This document shows, piece after piece, positions 62,993 to 64,000 of a stretch of 64,000 nt of DNA. The translations under genes and the position numbers were made by a program. The notes under the pieces were generated by a model. It was not told the origin of the DNA. It saw only the letters and a list, made by a program, of their open reading frames with translations, and ran no database searches. How positions within the stretch are numbered: the first letter of the stretch is position 1; every line of letters starts with the position of its first letter. Origin of the DNA: Flavobacterium sp. NRK1 (lineage in GTDB: Bacteria > Bacteroidota > Bacteroidia > Flavobacteriales > Flavobacteriaceae); the NCBI RefSeq assembly GCF_024054175.1, contig NZ_JAMXLA010000001.1, positions 1,296,528 to 1,360,527 on the forward strand. Reading direction: 5' to 3'.

Positions 62993-64000
62993 ATGCTACA
63001 ATTGAAAATTAAATTTAATACACTTAATATAATTGTTTTTATTGGCCTGCTGGCAATTGTAGGAGTGCTTACTATGCAGCTGCTCATGCTTAACCAGGCT
63101 TATACTTTTGAGAAGAAAGAGCTAGGCGAAAAAATTCATTTTGCACTGCAGGATGTGGTAAACAAAATTTACCGCGACAATAATAATGAGCTGCCTAATG
63201 CCAGTCCTATTAAAAAGGTGTCTGAAGATTATTATGTGGTTAATGTAGATGATGTGTTTGAGGCTGAAGTACTGGAATATTATCTTGAAGGTGAGTTTGA
63301 AAAGGTGAAGCTGGATATGGATTATGAATATGCGATATACGATTGCGCATCTGACGAAATGATGTACGGGAAGTATATAAGCGCTTCAGGAAAATCTAAA
63401 AACGATAAGCTTAAATGTGAAAACTGCTTTACAAAACGTGAAGGCCTTGTTTATTATTTTGCAGTGCGTTTTCCTCAGTTGCGTTATAGCTATATAAATT
63501 CACTACAGCAATACTGGATATATACCGGAGTTTTGTTTTTGGTACTGGTTATTTATGTGTACTCTGTTTTTCTGCTTTTAAAGCAAAAAAAATACACTGA
63601 ACTGCAAAAAGACTTTATTAATAATATGACACATGAATTTAAAACTCCCCTTTCGTCTATACTAATTGCGTCTAATTATGCCGTTAAGCAGGAGGCTATA
63701 GAAGCAAACCCCAAGCTTAATAAATACCTTAAAATTATTATAGAGCAAAGCAACAAGCTTAACCAGCATATCGAACGAATACTTTCTGTAGCTAAAACTG
63801 AATCGAGCCTGGTGGTGCTTGAAAAAAAAGATTTTGATGTTGTTGAAACGTTGGATCTGGTAAAAGAAAACATAATGCTTAAGTTTGAAAATGCCAGAGT
63901 AATACTTCATAGTGCTAAGCTGGAATATATAATTAAAGCCGATGAATTTCATTTTTATAATATAGCATATAATATAGCAGAGAATGCAGTAAAATATGGT
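62993..64000 (+). CDS. Sensor histidine kinase, 3' truncated by the window end
   Basis: 336 codons are visible from the ATG at 62993, with the frame still open at the last base. Membrane helices at about 11-31 and 174-196 enclose a periplasmic sensor of about 140 residues with Cys pairs (C118; C142, C145). The phosphoacceptor His is H214 in NMTHEFKTPL, and the N-box begins at NIAENAVKYG as the window stops. It is a two-component kinase; its response regulator would lie beyond the window. Signal unknown. Confidence 0.92.
   Translation, partial: MLQLKIKFNTLNIIVFIGLLAIVGVLTMQLLMLNQAYTFEKKELGEKIHFALQDVVNKIYRDNNNELPNASPIKKVSEDYYVVNVDDVFEAEVLEYYLEGEFEKVKLDMDYEYAIYDCASDEMMYGKYISASGKSKNDKLKCENCFTKREGLVYYFAVRFPQLRYSYINSLQQYWIYTGVLFLVLVIYVYSVFLLLKQKKYTELQKDFINNMTHEFKTPLSSILIASNYAVKQEAIEANPKLNKYLKIIIEQSNKLNQHIERILSVAKTESSLVVLEKKDFDVVETLDLVKENIMLKFENARVILHSAKLEYIIKADEFHFYNIAYNIAENAVKYG

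Overview
The window comes from a gliding member of the Bacteroidetes, most likely the family Flavobacteriaceae (Flavobacterium or a close relative). Evidence: low GC; promoters with the Bacteroidetes -7 element TAnnTTTG; TTG starts; gliding / type IX secretion lipoproteins SprE (PorW) and GldH; and lineage-typical families (DUF6341, DUF6427, DUF4254, DUF5687, DUF6168, DUF4292, HU-CCDC81/SPOR). I saw no rRNA, tRNA, CRISPR array, prophage or complete IS element.

Layout. (1) 1-12395: a surface-polysaccharide operon on + with a Wzz-like chain-length protein, a Wzx flippase, three glycosyltransferases, three polytopic polymerase/ligase-like proteins, a UDP-glucuronate-decarboxylase-like SDR and an initiating sugar-phosphate transferase. 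Many genes overlap or nearly touch. (2) 12421-16617: purD, DUF6341, DUF6427, DUF4254 and a GT9 heptosyltransferase-like gene. (3) 16727-17779: a PaaE-like ferredoxin reductase on -. (4) 17909-22555: a PadR regulator, three small membrane proteins sharing an N-terminal motif, a DUF5687 ABC permease and its ATPase. (5) 22692-31728: sprE, a bactofilin, then atpZ, a DUF6168-like gene and atpB-E-F-H-A-G, ending at a strong terminator. The beta and epsilon genes are absent. (6) 31886-38250: envelope genes (flippase, dut, sugar nucleotidyltransferase, TPR protein, DUF4292 lipoprotein, EnvC-like factor). (7) 38287-42981: acyl-CoA thioesterase, SPOR/HU protein, dprA, trpS, plsC. (8) 43049-46954 on -: an ECF sigma factor with a fused anti-sigma/outer-membrane-barrel protein, a lipoprotein, and recA. 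(9) 47132-48592: an AT-rich accessory gene with two PD-(D/E)XK-like motifs. (10) 48680-56642: trhO, a repeat-rich gap, ricT, gldH, a class A PBP, and scoA-scoB split by a four-helix-bundle cassette. (11) 56806-62754, mostly -: tandem ABC ATPase, exonuclease, serine hydrolase, ogt, a membrane protein/HTH pair and a DUF1573 protein. (12) 62993-64000: a sensor histidine kinase cut off by the window end.

The most interesting items are: (a) the four-helix-bundle (23S-rRNA-IVP/Avd-like) gene inserted between scoA and scoB, whose flanking AATGTAACAAT-type repeats recur, without the gene, between atpA and atpG; (b) the dual-nuclease-motif protein beside recA; (c) the sigma factor / anti-sigma-beta-barrel fusion; (d) the PadR + three paralogous membrane proteins + ABC exporter cassette; (e) an 11-bp inverted repeat around a consensus promoter ahead of a membrane-protein/HTH pair; (f) three families of intergenic palindromic repeats.
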